Shown: positions 15,948 to 25,038, counted from the first letter of the stretch. The stretch is DNA of 59,238 nt from DAOTXL01 sp034435455 (GCA_034435455.1 DAOTXL010000016.1:1-59238); one strand, 5' to 3'. Translations and numbers: made by a program. Notes: a model not told the origin generated them from the letters alone.

Positions 15948-16635
15948 TCAAAAACTCCTCCGCAAACCAGCGACGAACCGCTTCCGCTCCTGCCCGCTGC
16001 CCCGGATCGGCGATCTGGGCCAGTGGGCGGTGTTGGGCAATGCGGGCCAGATGGGTTTCCACGGCCAATCTGGCCCGGTTATGGTCTGCATCGCTGCCTG
16101 CCAGCTCCTGGCGGCGTTGCCAGAGCTCCCAGCAGCGTCGGGGTGTGATCAGATCGGCCTGCACCAGCGCATAGATATCGCGGAAATCACGGGGTGCTCC
16201 CCGTTCGACCAGGGCGACCATCTTGCTCGCCACCAGATCGGCGAGGCTATCCAGCCGGATGTCGGCCCACGGCAGCATGGCGGGCGGCTCCAGTTGCACA
16301 GGGCGGTGTGCGATCTGAAAACTGAAAACCGTCCGTCCCTCCGGTGCGAGTTCAATGCTGACGACATCGCCCCAGGTACGAATTTTAACCGGGCCAAAGG
16401 ATTGGAGCGTGGCTTCGATGACCTGGATCACCCGACGCCGATCCTCTGCCGTAACCGATTGATCCCACCAGGCGTCCACATCATGGGTGGGGCGATAATC
16501 GAGGTAATGCAACAGGCCCACCGCCCCCCCCACCGAGATCCTGTCGCCCAGCCCGTGCCCGGCCAGGCTCTGCAAACATGCCTGCGCATAGTCGGATAGA
16601 TGGATTGGGCGACGGGGATAAGGTGCAAAGGTCAT
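15937..16635 (-). CDS. AbiEii/AbiGii-type nucleotidyltransferase
   Basis: This 232-aa protein has the DNA-polymerase-beta-like nucleotidyltransferase signature of the AbiEii/MenT toxin family: GGAVGLL at residues 36-42, RPTHDVD with D52 and D54 as metal ligands, then SLADLVASKMVAL and the family's RGAPRDFRDIYAL. Known members transfer nucleotides to tRNA and act as toxins or abortive-infection effectors. It starts 1 bp after the stop of the giant hdrA, so it is embedded and coupled inside the energy operon instead of sitting in a defence island. Whether it is a toxin here or has been recruited to housekeeping is open. Confidence 0.82.
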   Translation of the reverse strand: MTFAPYPRRPIHLSDYAQACLQSLAGHGLGDRISVGGAVGLLHYLDYRPTHDVDAWWDQSVTAEDRRRVIQVIEATLQSFGPVKIRTWGDVVSIELAPEGRTVFSFQIAHRPVQLEPPAMLPWADIRLDSLADLVASKMVALVERGAPRDFRDIYALVQADLITPRRCWELWQRRQELAGSDADHNRARLAVETHLARIAQHRPLAQIADPGQRAGAEAVRRWFAEEFLNAL

Positions 16636-16636
16636 G

Positions 16637-19600
16637 TCATGCCGCCAATGCCACGTCTATTGCCTCGAACAACGCCTCTTCCTTGGCCAGGATCTGCTCG
16701 TCGGTAAAGTGCTGCAACTGGATCGCCCTGGCCGGGCACTCGGCGGCGCACAGGCCGCAGCCCCGGCAGGCCGCCGCCGTGATCTGGGCTGCGCCGAGGA
16801 TGCCGCCCACGCCGGTCAGCGCCGGGTTGATCTGCGGGGCGTTGAAGGGGCAGATGCGCACGCAGGTCAGGCAGCCGGTGCATTTTTCCGGGTCCACCGC
16901 CGCCACAACGCCGCCGACCTCCAGGGCATCCTTCGACAGGAGGCGGGCCGCCCGCGCCGCTGCCGCCCCGGCCTGGGCGATGGTCTCGTCCAGCAGCTTG
17001 GGATAGTGGCAACTGCCGGCCAGGAACAACCCCTCCGCCGGAAAGTCTACCGGCTGGAGCTTGACGTGGGCTTCCAGGAAAAAGCCCTCCAGGGTGCAGG
17101 AAAATTTCAGCATCTCGGCCAGCTCGCGGCTGCCGTCGGCCGGGACAACCGCCGCCGAGAGCACCAGCAGGTCGGGTTGGAGGGTCACCGGCCGGCCCAG
17201 CACCTCCTCCTGGACCGTGATCTCCAGCCGGCCCTCGGTCCTGATCTGAGGCCGGGTCCCCTCTGGATAGCGCACAAAGAGGACCCCTGCCTCTCGGGCC
17301 TGGGTGTAGAGCTTTTCGTTGAATCCGTAGGTGCGGATGTCGCGGTTATAGAGTACATAGACCTGCGCCGCCCGGTTCTGTTCCTTCAGCCGCAGGGCGT
17401 TTTTCGCCGCCACGGAGCAGCAGATGCGGCTGCAATAGAAGGGGCTGTCGCGGTCCTCCTCGTCCCAGGGGCCGACACATTGCAGCATCGCGATGGTTTG
17501 CGGCAGGTTGCCGGCGGCCAATACCTGTTCCAGGTCGTTTTGGGTGATGATGCGCGGATCATGGCCCAGGCCATAGGCCGGGCCGCGATATTCCTGCCCG
17601 CCGGTGGTGACCAGGGTGACCCCATGCTCGATCAGGCGCTGGGTAGGATCGGAGCGGCAGGCGACGGTGGTCTTGAAATTGCCCACAAAGCCGGACGATT
17701 TGACCACCTGATGGTCGGTCAGTACCTCGATGCGGGGGTGGTGGGTGACGCGGGCGATCAGGTCGCGGAGAAAAGCCTGCACGTCGGCACCCCGGCTGGT
17801 CACCGACAGGCGACGGGCCTGGCCGCCCAACTCCTTCTCCCGTTCGACCAGCGTCACCTCGTAGCCCTGGTCGGCCAGGTTGAGGGCTGCCGTCAGGCCC
17901 GCCACGCCCCCGCCGATGATCAAGGCGCTGTGGTGCAACGGCTGTTCCTGGGTGTAGAGCGGTCGGAGCAGCCGGGAGCGGGCTACGGCCATGCGCGTCA
18001 GGTCCCTGGCCTTTTGCGTCGCCCGTTCGGGTAATCGGGCGTGGACCCACGAATCCTGGTCGCGGATGTTGGCCATCTCGAACAGGTAGGGGTTCAGCCC
18101 GGCCTGGCGGATGGTATCGCGAAAGATCGGCTCGTGGGTGCGTGGCGTGCAGGAGGCGACGATGACCCGGTTCAGCCGCTTTTCCGCGATCCGCTCCTGG
18201 ATCAGCTTCAGCGAGTCGGCAGAACAGGTGTAGATCGTATTTTCGGCGTGGACCACGTTGGGCAGGCCGGCCGCATACCGGGTCACGGCGGCTACATCCA
18301 CCACACCGGCGATGTTGCTGCCGCAGGAGCAGATGAATACGCCGATGCGCGGCTCATCCTCCGGCCGCACCTCGATTTCGGAGGGGTATTCAGCCGGGCT
18401 GATCAGCGTGCCCCGCGCCTGGCCGATGGTGGCCAGGGCGGCGGCGGCAGCACCGCCGGCCTGGATGACGCTGTCGGGAATATCTTTGGGTTCGGCAAAA
18501 GCGCCGCAGACAAAGACGCCGGGCCGCGTCGTCTCGACAGGGTGGAACGGATGGGTGCGGGCAAAGCCCCACTCGTCCAACTCGATGCCCGCCGCCTGGG
18601 CCAGTTCCTCCGCGCCGACCGGCTTTTCCATGCCCACGCTCAGCACCACCAGATCGAAACGCTCCTGGCTCAACCTGCCTCCCTCGCCGACGAAATCAAT
18701 CAGAATCTGGCTGGTTTTGGGGTCTTCTTTCAGGCTGGAAATTTTGCAACGGTGGTAGTGAATGCCGTGCGCCTTGCCGCGCTCGAAATAGCCGTCAAAG
18801 CCCTTGCTGAAGGCCCGCATGTCAATCTGAAAGATGTGGATTTCCACGCCCGGCGCATGTTCCAGGGCCAACATCGCCTCTTTGGTGGCGTACATGCAAC
18901 ACACCGATGAGCAGTAGCCATGCTCCTTGTCCCGCGAGCCGACGCATTGCAAGAAGGCGAGCCGCCGCAGCGGGGCGTGGTCCGACAGGCGATCGAGGTG
19001 GCCCTGGGTGGGGCCGGAGGCGCTCAGCAGCCGCTCGAATTCCAGGGCGGTGACGACGTTGGCATAGCGCCCGTAGCCCAACTCGGCGGCTCGTTCGGCG
19101 TCGAACAGCTCATAGCCGGGGGCCAGCACTACGGCCCCGACCTCCAAGGTTTCCTCGTAGGGCGCTTGCTGATGGTCAATGGCATGGGCTTTGCAGGCCA
19201 GGACGCACTGGTAGCACTCGGAGCAGAGGCCGCAGCTCAGGCAGCGGCGGGCTTCGGCCAGGGCCTGCTCCTCGCTCAGGCATAGCTCCACCTCGCGAAA
19301 GTCGCCCACGCGGGCTTCGACCGGTGTTTTGGGTATCTCGACGCGGGGCCTGGGGTCCACCTGGCCCTGGGTCACCATCTCGACGATCTCGTCGTGGGTC
19401 AGTTCGGCGGTGGGCAGGGGCACCTGCTCGCGGGGGGTGAGGAGCGGCACGCCCCGCAGATAACGGTCAATCGAAAGCGCCCCCCGTCGCCCGGCGGCGA
19501 TGGCCTCGATGAGCGCCCCCGGCCCGGCGGCCGCGTCACCGCCGGCAAAGATGCCCGGCCGGTTGGTCTCCAGCGTCTGCGGATTGACCTTGAAGGTGCC

Positions 19601-21172
19601 CTGGCGGGTGATCTCCAGGCCGTGGTCGGGATCGAGGAAGCTGATCTCCGGGGCCTGGGCGATGGCTGCCACCAGAGCGTCGCAGGGGATGTCGAACTCG
19701 CTGCCTTCGATGGGGATCGGCCGCCGCCGGCCGCTGGCGTCGGGTTCGCCCAGTTGCATCCGCACGCAGCGGATGCCGGTGACGTGGCCGTTCTCGTGCA
19801 ATACCTCGACCGGCTGGGCCAGGATCTCCAGCCTGATGCCTTCCTCCAACGCCTCTTCGATCTCCCAGGCGTTGGCCGGCATCTCGGCCCGGGTGCGGCG
19901 GTAGACGATGGTTACCTCTCTGGAGCCCAGGCGCAGGGCGGTGCGGGCCGTGTCTATGGCGGTGTTCCCCCCGCCGACCACCACCACCCGTTCCCCCAGG
20001 TGGGCTTGTTCGCCCAGGGCGACGGCCCGCAGGAAGGGGACGCCGTGAAACACCCCCTTGGCCTCCTCCTCGCCGGGGATGTGCAGCTTTTGCGGTTCGT
20101 GGGCACCGATGGCCAGGAAGATGGCGGCAAACCCTTCCTCGAACAGCTTGTTGACGTCCCGCACCGGATGGTTGAGCTTCAGGTCCACCCCCAGCTTGAG
20201 GATTTCGTCAATTTCGTGGTTCAGCACGTCGCGGGGCAGGCGGTAGGCCGGGATGCCGACGCGGGCCATGCCGCCGGCCACCGGCAGCGCCTCGAACACG
20301 GTGACGCGGTAGCCCATCCGCGCCAAAAAGTGGGCGGCTGAGAGCCCGGCCGGCCCGGCACCGACCACCGCCACCCGCCGTTTCTCCTCCGGCGGCAGTT
20401 CCACCGGCGCTTCCGGGTAGGGCGACAATTCCCTTGCTCCCTTGCCCCCCTGCTCCCTGGCATAAACCGTATCGGCCACGAACCGCTTCAGGGCACAGAT
20501 CGCCACCGGTGCGTCCAGCTTGCCCCGGTTGCATTGGCCCTCACAGGGGTGGTGACAGACGCGGCCCACCGTGGCCGGGAAGGGGTTGTACTGTTTGATG
20601 ACTTCCAGCGCCTCTTCATAGCGGCCCTGGGCAATGAGGGCGATGTAGCCCTGGGCGCTGGTGTCAGCCGGGCAGGTGGCTTTGCAGGGGCTGGTGCCCT
20701 TTTTGGAGATGACGTAGGCGCTGGGCACGGCCTGGGGGTAGGGTTTGTAGGTGGCATGGCGGGTGTTCAGGCCCACGTTGAACTCGTCGGGCACGGTGAC
20801 CGGGCAGACCTCGACGCAGTCGTTGCAGGCGGTGCATTTTTCCAGGTCCACATAGCGCGGGCGGCGGCGGAGGGTGGCCCGGAAATGGCCCGGCCCGCCT
20901 TCCAGACGGAGCAGGTCGGTGGTGGTCAGGATCTCGATGTTGCGATGGCGGCCGGCTTCCACCAGCTTGGGCGACAGGATGCACATGGCGCAGTCGTTGG
21001 TGGGGAAGGTCTTGTCAAGCTGGGCCATCTTGCCCCCGATAGCCGGCCCACGCTCCACCAGGTAGACCTTGACCCCCGACTCGGCCAGGTCCAAGGCGGC
21101 CTGGACGCCGGCGATGCCGCCGCCGACGACCAGGGCCGCGCCGATCGGCTTCTCGTCTGCTGCTTCCGTCAT
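16637..21172 (-). CDS. hdrA: Giant HdrA with inserted GltD/NfnB-like NADPH module
   Basis: A 1511-aa flavin iron-sulfur protein. In order: an HdrA Rossmann FAD domain (about 15-110); a 4Fe-4S motif (CTACNDCVEVCP, about 113-124); a glutamate-synthase-small-subunit/NfnB-like insert (about 155-590) with its own Cys set (CKATCP, CHHPCEGQC), FAD motif GAGPAG and NADPH-type GGGNTAID plus VYRRTRAEMP; the completing CLSCGLCSECYQC cluster; the HdrA core with CSSVCCMYATKEA (about 655-920); a second HdrA-like half with GGGVAG (about 945-1390); and a C-terminal double ferredoxin. The insert suggests NADPH as donor or acceptor for a bifurcating HdrA/MetFV complex (inference). ATG 21172 follows GGAGGA; a GTG at 21214 is less likely. 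Confidence 0.9.
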   Translation of the reverse strand: MTEAADEKPIGAALVVGGGIAGVQAALDLAESGVKVYLVERGPAIGGKMAQLDKTFPTNDCAMCILSPKLVEAGRHRNIEILTTTDLLRLEGGPGHFRATLRRRPRYVDLEKCTACNDCVEVCPVTVPDEFNVGLNTRHATYKPYPQAVPSAYVISKKGTSPCKATCPADTSAQGYIALIAQGRYEEALEVIKQYNPFPATVGRVCHHPCEGQCNRGKLDAPVAICALKRFVADTVYAREQGGKGARELSPYPEAPVELPPEEKRRVAVVGAGPAGLSAAHFLARMGYRVTVFEALPVAGGMARVGIPAYRLPRDVLNHEIDEILKLGVDLKLNHPVRDVNKLFEEGFAAIFLAIGAHEPQKLHIPGEEEAKGVFHGVPFLRAVALGEQAHLGERVVVVGGGNTAIDTARTALRLGSREVTIVYRRTRAEMPANAWEIEEALEEGIRLEILAQPVEVLHENGHVTGIRCVRMQLGEPDASGRRRPIPIEGSEFDIPCDALVAAIAQAPEISFLDPDHGLEITRQGTFKVNPQTLETNRPGIFAGGDAAAGPGALIEAIAAGRRGALSIDRYLRGVPLLTPREQVPLPTAELTHDEIVEMVTQGQVDPRPRVEIPKTPVEARVGDFREVELCLSEEQALAEARRCLSCGLCSECYQCVLACKAHAIDHQQAPYEETLEVGAVVLAPGYELFDAERAAELGYGRYANVVTALEFERLLSASGPTQGHLDRLSDHAPLRRLAFLQCVGSRDKEHGYCSSVCCMYATKEAMLALEHAPGVEIHIFQIDMRAFSKGFDGYFERGKAHGIHYHRCKISSLKEDPKTSQILIDFVGEGGRLSQERFDLVVLSVGMEKPVGAEELAQAAGIELDEWGFARTHPFHPVETTRPGVFVCGAFAEPKDIPDSVIQAGGAAAAALATIGQARGTLISPAEYPSEIEVRPEDEPRIGVFICSCGSNIAGVVDVAAVTRYAAGLPNVVHAENTIYTCSADSLKLIQERIAEKRLNRVIVASCTPRTHEPIFRDTIRQAGLNPYLFEMANIRDQDSWVHARLPERATQKARDLTRMAVARSRLLRPLYTQEQPLHHSALIIGGGVAGLTAALNLADQGYEVTLVEREKELGGQARRLSVTSRGADVQAFLRDLIARVTHHPRIEVLTDHQVVKSSGFVGNFKTTVACRSDPTQRLIEHGVTLVTTGGQEYRGPAYGLGHDPRIITQNDLEQVLAAGNLPQTIAMLQCVGPWDEEDRDSPFYCSRICCSVAAKNALRLKEQNRAAQVYVLYNRDIRTYGFNEKLYTQAREAGVLFVRYPEGTRPQIRTEGRLEITVQEEVLGRPVTLQPDLLVLSAAVVPADGSRELAEMLKFSCTLEGFFLEAHVKLQPVDFPAEGLFLAGSCHYPKLLDETIAQAGAAAARAARLLSKDALEVGGVVAAVDPEKCTGCLTCVRICPFNAPQINPALTGVGGILGAAQITAAACRGCGLCAAECPARAIQLQHFTDEQILAKEEALFEAIDVALAA

Positions 21173-21225
21173 CGGTTGTTCCTCCAACCCTTCCTGGCCG
21201 GCGGAAGCCGCCACCCTCCTTACCG

Positions 21226-21648
21226 TTACCGTTTCTTGCGCAACGGGCTCGGCCCCAGCTTGCGGACCCGCTCCGTCATCTCCTGGGCGGCACCGGCAAA
21301 GGCGTGGGCCTGGCTGCCGGACATGTAGAAAATGCCCAGCCGTTCCCCTTCAATGCCAACCTGCGCCAGAAGCTGGCGGGCATAGGCCAGGCGCTTGGTG
21401 GCCCGCACGTTGCCGTGCAGGTGGTGGCAGTTGCCGATGGAGCAGGCCACGATATACACCCCATCGGCCCCCTCTTCGAACGCTTTCAGGATATATTCCA
21501 CATCCACTTTCCCGGTGCAGGGAAAGCGGAACAGCTTGACGTTGGCCGGATAGGAGACGCGCAACGCCCCGGCGGTATCGGCCGCCATACTGCCGCAGTA
21601 GATACAGGTAAAAGCTGTCAGCTCCGGCTCGAATTCATTCTCACTCAT
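21226..21648 (-). CDS. mvhD: MvhD-like [2Fe-2S] electron-transfer subunit (Cys form)
   Basis: This 140-aa protein is the Cys-containing paralogue of the selenocysteine mvhD at 15097-15591. Conserved cysteines are FTCIYC (C15, C18), FPCTGKVDV (C44), VACSIGNC (C69, C74). MvhD normally sits at the HdrA surface and takes electrons from hydrogenase or another donor; no hydrogenase large or small subunit is in the window. ATG 21648 overlaps the end of the upstream hdrA by 8 bp, and the giant hdrA starts 53 bp downstream. Confidence 0.9.
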   Translation of the reverse strand: MSENEFEPELTAFTCIYCGSMAADTAGALRVSYPANVKLFRFPCTGKVDVEYILKAFEEGADGVYIVACSIGNCHHLHGNVRATKRLAYARQLLAQVGIEGERLGIFYMSGSQAHAFAGAAQEMTERVRKLGPSPLRKKR

Positions 21649-24600
21649 GGGTCCCTCTTGTGACCAACCAGCGGCCCAAGATCGGCTCTTCGGCCAGTAC
21701 CAGTTGATCGTCACGGTAGTGGCGCAGTTGGATGGCATTGGCCGGGCACTCGCTGGTGCAGGTGCCACAACCGGTGCACAGGGAAGGTTCGATGTAGGCT
21801 GCGCCCAGGATGGCCCCCACGCCGGTGGCCCGGGGGTTGACTTTGGGGATGTGGAAGGGGCAGACGCGGACGCAGGTCAGGCAGCCGACACATTTGGCCT
21901 GATCCACAATGGCGATGGTCCCCCCCACTTCCAACTGCTCCTTGCTCAGGATGGTCATGGCCCGCCCGGCGGTGGCCAGGGCCTGGGCGATGGTCTCCTC
22001 GATGAACTTGGGATAGTGGGCCAGGCCGGCCAGGAACACCCCTTCCCGGGTAAAGTCCATGGGCCGCAGCTTCAGGTGCGCCTCCATGAAAAAGCCCTCG
22101 CTCGACAGCGGCACGTCCAATAGTCGGGCCAGTTCCGGGTTGGTCTCCGCCGGCATCGTCGCCATCGAAAGGGCCAGCAGATCGGGAGTGAGGGTCAGGG
22201 GTTGGTTCAGGATCACATCTTTGACCCGCACCTGGAGCTGCCCGTAACTGATCTGTACCTGGGGTGGATCGTCCGGTTCGTAGCGCAGGAAAATGACCCC
22301 CCGCTTCCGGGCCTCGGTGTAATACTCTTCGCGGAAGCCGTAGGTGATCAGGTCCTTGTACAGGACGTACACCTGGCAATCGGGGTTGATCTGCTTGATG
22401 CGGATGGCGTTCTTCATCGTATTGGTACAGCAGGTGCGGCTACAGTAGTGGATCTCCTGCTCCGGCGGGGTGACGCACTGGATCATCACCACTTCCCGCA
22501 GTTCGCGCGCTGCATCCACATCCTCCCACAGCCGTTTCTCCAGCTCCAACTGGGTGACAACGCGGGGGTCCTGGCCGTAGAGGTAGACATTGCCCTTGTA
22601 CTCATAGCCGCCGGTCGCCACCACCGTCACGCCATGCCTGATCTCCCAGCAGCGAGGAGGCTCCCCATTGCCGGATGAGCTCAGGCGGGTGCGAAAGTTC
22701 CCCACATGCCCCTCGAAGCCGATGACCTGGGTGTTGTGATAGAGGGCGATCCGTTCGTGGCTGTGCACCCGTTTGATGAGGGTTTTGAGCAACCGTTGGG
22801 GGTTGGGGCTTTCGGCGGTCATGTACAGGTGGCGCAGGTTGCCGCCCAGCTGGTCGGTCTTTTCCACCAGATAGACATCGTACCCTTCGTCGGCGATCGA
22901 CAGCGCTGCTGTCATGCCGGCCAGCCCCCCGCCGATGACCAGGGCCGACCGCTCGAAAGGCCGCTTTTCTTTGCTATACGGCTGCAGGTGCCGGGCCCGC
23001 GCCACCCCGACCCGCATCTCTTCCCTGGCTTTGCGCATGGCCCCCTTGGGATCATCCTGGTGGACCCAGGCGCAGTTATCGCGCAGGCTCACAAACTCCA
23101 GCAGTTGGGGGTTGAGCCCTGCCTGGCGGAGGGTGTGGTGGAACAGGGCCAGATGGGTGCGCGGGGTGCAGGCGCCGAGGACCACCCGGTTCAGGTTGTG
23201 CTCGCCGATGGCGGCCTGGATCGCCTCTGGGCCGCCGGGCAGGCAGCCATATTTCAGAGCCTGGACATGGACCACGCCGGGCAGGCCCTGGAGGAAGGCC
23301 AACAGGTCATCTACATCAATCACCCGGTCAATGGTCGGATGGCAATAGCAGGCAAAAACGCCGATGCGCGGTTCCTGGCCGCTCACATCCCGCTCTGGCG
23401 GATAGGCAGGGGGGGTGATCTCGGTCCCCGACTTGCCCGACAGGAGGGCCATGCACCGGGCAGCGGCCCCGCTGGCATCCATCACCGTCTCGGCGATCTC
23501 TTTGGGGGTGGCAAACGCCCCGGCCACAAACACCCCCGGCCGGCTGGTGTCCAACGGCTCGAACTTGTCGATCTTGCAAAAGCCGTACTCGTTGAGTTCG
23601 ATCTGCATGTCCTCGGCCAGGGCCACCGCCTTGGGCGGCGGCTCGCTGCCGACCGACAATACCACCATATCAAACCGCTTTTGCCGCAGCACCCCTTTGC
23701 TATCCTGGTAGTGGAGGATCAGGTCGTGGGTAGCCGGGTCCTCTTTGATCTCGGAGATGCGGCAGCGCGTATACTCCACATGCCACAGCTCCTTCGATTG
23801 GTCAAAGTAGGCGGTGTACTCTTTGCTAAAGGCGCGCTCATCCATGATAAAGATTTCGCAGGTGACGCCCGGCAACCGCTCCTTGGCCAGCACCGCCTCT
23901 TTGGTGGCGTACATGCAGCAGATGGATGAGCAATAAGGGTGCTCCTGGTCCCGCGAACCGATGCACTGGAGCCAGGCGATCCGCTCCGGGATTTTGCCGT
24001 CGGACGGGCGCTCGATGATCCCCTCTGTCGGTCCGGAGCGGCTGGCCAGGCGTTCGAACTGGAGGCCGGTGACCACGTTGGGATAACGGCCATAGCCCAG
24101 CTCCTCGGCCGGGCTGGGGTCGTAGAGCCTGTACCCGACGGCCAGGATGATCGCCCCGACGTGGATCTCTTCGAGCCAGGGCTCTTCATCCAGATTGATG
24201 GCCCCGGTGGGGCACACCTCCTGGCACTTGCGGCAGTCGAGGCAGTAGGGCCCTTTTTCGATGGCATAGGCGTTGGGCACGGCCCGGACGGAAGGTTTGT
24301 AGGCCGCCTTGCGCATCACCAGCCCGGCCTGGTAGCCGCTGGGCAGCTCCACCGGGCAGATGCTGGTGCACTCGTTGCAGTTGATGCACAGCTTTGTATT
24401 TACATAACGGGGCTGGTGATGGACCTGGACGGTAAAGTCGCCGGGCAGGCCCCTGGCCCCGACGACGGTGCAATGGGTCATGATCTCGATGTTGGGGTGC
24501 TGGCTGTGGTCAAGCAAGAAGGGGGAGATGGATGGCCGCGAACAGCCATAGCCGTGGTCGGACGTGCCCCGGCACAGGACGCAGTCGTGAGTAGGGAACA

Positions 24601-24754
24601 TAAAGCCCAACTGGGCTACGATCCCGCCGATGCTGGGCGCCGAATCCAGCAGGTATACTTTGTAGCCTGAATCGGCCAGGTCTACGGCGGCCCGCATCCC
24701 CCCTACGCCGGCGCCCACCACCATCACCGAACCAAGCATTCTTCGTTGAACCAC
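21641..24754 (-). CDS. hdrA: HdrA-like protein with two HdrA halves
   Basis: A 1037-aa HdrA-like flavoprotein, first gene after the leader. The N-terminal half has GAGVGG (FAD), CINCNECTSICP and CLDCRKCQEVCP ferredoxin motifs and the HdrA signature CSSICCMYATKEA. The second half repeats the Rossmann motif (GGGLAG) and a CSRTCC block, and the C terminus has two 4Fe-4S motifs (CVGCLTCVRVCP, CTGCGTCTSECP). It matches the giant hdrA outside the latter's insert. It presumably bifurcates or relays electrons with MvhD and HdrCB. GTG 24754 has AGGAGG 6 bases upstream; ATG 24739 is the alternative. Confidence 0.9.
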   Translation of the reverse strand: MVQRRMLGSVMVVGAGVGGMRAAVDLADSGYKVYLLDSAPSIGGIVAQLGFMFPTHDCVLCRGTSDHGYGCSRPSISPFLLDHSQHPNIEIMTHCTVVGARGLPGDFTVQVHHQPRYVNTKLCINCNECTSICPVELPSGYQAGLVMRKAAYKPSVRAVPNAYAIEKGPYCLDCRKCQEVCPTGAINLDEEPWLEEIHVGAIILAVGYRLYDPSPAEELGYGRYPNVVTGLQFERLASRSGPTEGIIERPSDGKIPERIAWLQCIGSRDQEHPYCSSICCMYATKEAVLAKERLPGVTCEIFIMDERAFSKEYTAYFDQSKELWHVEYTRCRISEIKEDPATHDLILHYQDSKGVLRQKRFDMVVLSVGSEPPPKAVALAEDMQIELNEYGFCKIDKFEPLDTSRPGVFVAGAFATPKEIAETVMDASGAAARCMALLSGKSGTEITPPAYPPERDVSGQEPRIGVFACYCHPTIDRVIDVDDLLAFLQGLPGVVHVQALKYGCLPGGPEAIQAAIGEHNLNRVVLGACTPRTHLALFHHTLRQAGLNPQLLEFVSLRDNCAWVHQDDPKGAMRKAREEMRVGVARARHLQPYSKEKRPFERSALVIGGGLAGMTAALSIADEGYDVYLVEKTDQLGGNLRHLYMTAESPNPQRLLKTLIKRVHSHERIALYHNTQVIGFEGHVGNFRTRLSSSGNGEPPRCWEIRHGVTVVATGGYEYKGNVYLYGQDPRVVTQLELEKRLWEDVDAARELREVVMIQCVTPPEQEIHYCSRTCCTNTMKNAIRIKQINPDCQVYVLYKDLITYGFREEYYTEARKRGVIFLRYEPDDPPQVQISYGQLQVRVKDVILNQPLTLTPDLLALSMATMPAETNPELARLLDVPLSSEGFFMEAHLKLRPMDFTREGVFLAGLAHYPKFIEETIAQALATAGRAMTILSKEQLEVGGTIAIVDQAKCVGCLTCVRVCPFHIPKVNPRATGVGAILGAAYIEPSLCTGCGTCTSECPANAIQLRHYRDDQLVLAEEPILGRWLVTRGTHE

Positions 24755-24759
24755 CAAAT

Positions 24760-24917
24760 TCCTCCTGTTCGACTAAAAAGAACAGAGCCCCTATACCTGG
24801 CAGGGGCTCGAAGGGCAAGCGATCCTGGGGGTACCCCGTGCTGCCGGCCGTTCTAGGGTCCCGGCGCACCTGTGGCCTCCCTCAACTCCCCTTCGAGTTC
24901 GATTCAATTGGCCAATC
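24760..24917 (-). promoter_or_regulatory. Structured leader with mutually exclusive terminator (riboswitch/attenuator candidate)
   Basis: The leader of the Hdr/Wood-Ljungdahl operon contains CTCGAAGGG (24895-24887), which pairs perfectly with CCCTTCGAG (24817-24809). The last three bases of that 3' arm (GAG) also begin an 8-bp stem GAGCCCCT/AGGGGCTC (24809-24802 with 24792-24785) followed by TGTTCTTTTT, a clear intrinsic terminator just before the AGGAGG. The enclosed core of about 70 bases is GC-rich with GGCCACAGG and CGGCCGGC segments. I see no cobalamin, TPP, SAM-I, FMN or T-box signature. Confidence 0.6.
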
Positions 24918-24923
24918 GGGCGC

Positions 24924-24952
24924 ATTATACTTGATCTCCGGTCGGAATGCAA
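24924..24952 (-). promoter_or_regulatory. Promoter of the hdrA-led operon
   Basis: On the minus strand TTGCAT (24952-24947), a 17-base spacer and a perfect TATAAT (24929-24924) place the transcript start near 24917, just before the structured leader. The gap 24758-25173 thus holds this promoter and leader plus the phnD promoter; no gene is seen in it. Confidence 0.65.
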
Positions 24953-25009
24953 GAGTAGGACAACTGCTGGCAGTTATCCTACTCCCTGAGATGTCGGCAA
25001 CAGGTCAAC

Positions 25010-25038
25010 TTGCCAAGACCGGCAGAATGGTGTATGAT
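25010..25038 (+). promoter_or_regulatory. Promoter of phnD
   Basis: TTGCCA (25010-25015), a 17-base spacer and TATGAT (25033-25038) lie about 135 bp upstream of phnD. A 7-bp hairpin CGGCCAG-GAAT-CTGGCCG follows at about 25041-25058, at the predicted transcript start. Confidence 0.55.

Noticed and set aside
24841..24900. Resemblance of plus-strand CTAGGGTCCCGG to the guanidine-I (ykkC) riboswitch start
   Set aside because: The other conserved ykkC segments are missing and the terminator T run is on the opposite strand.
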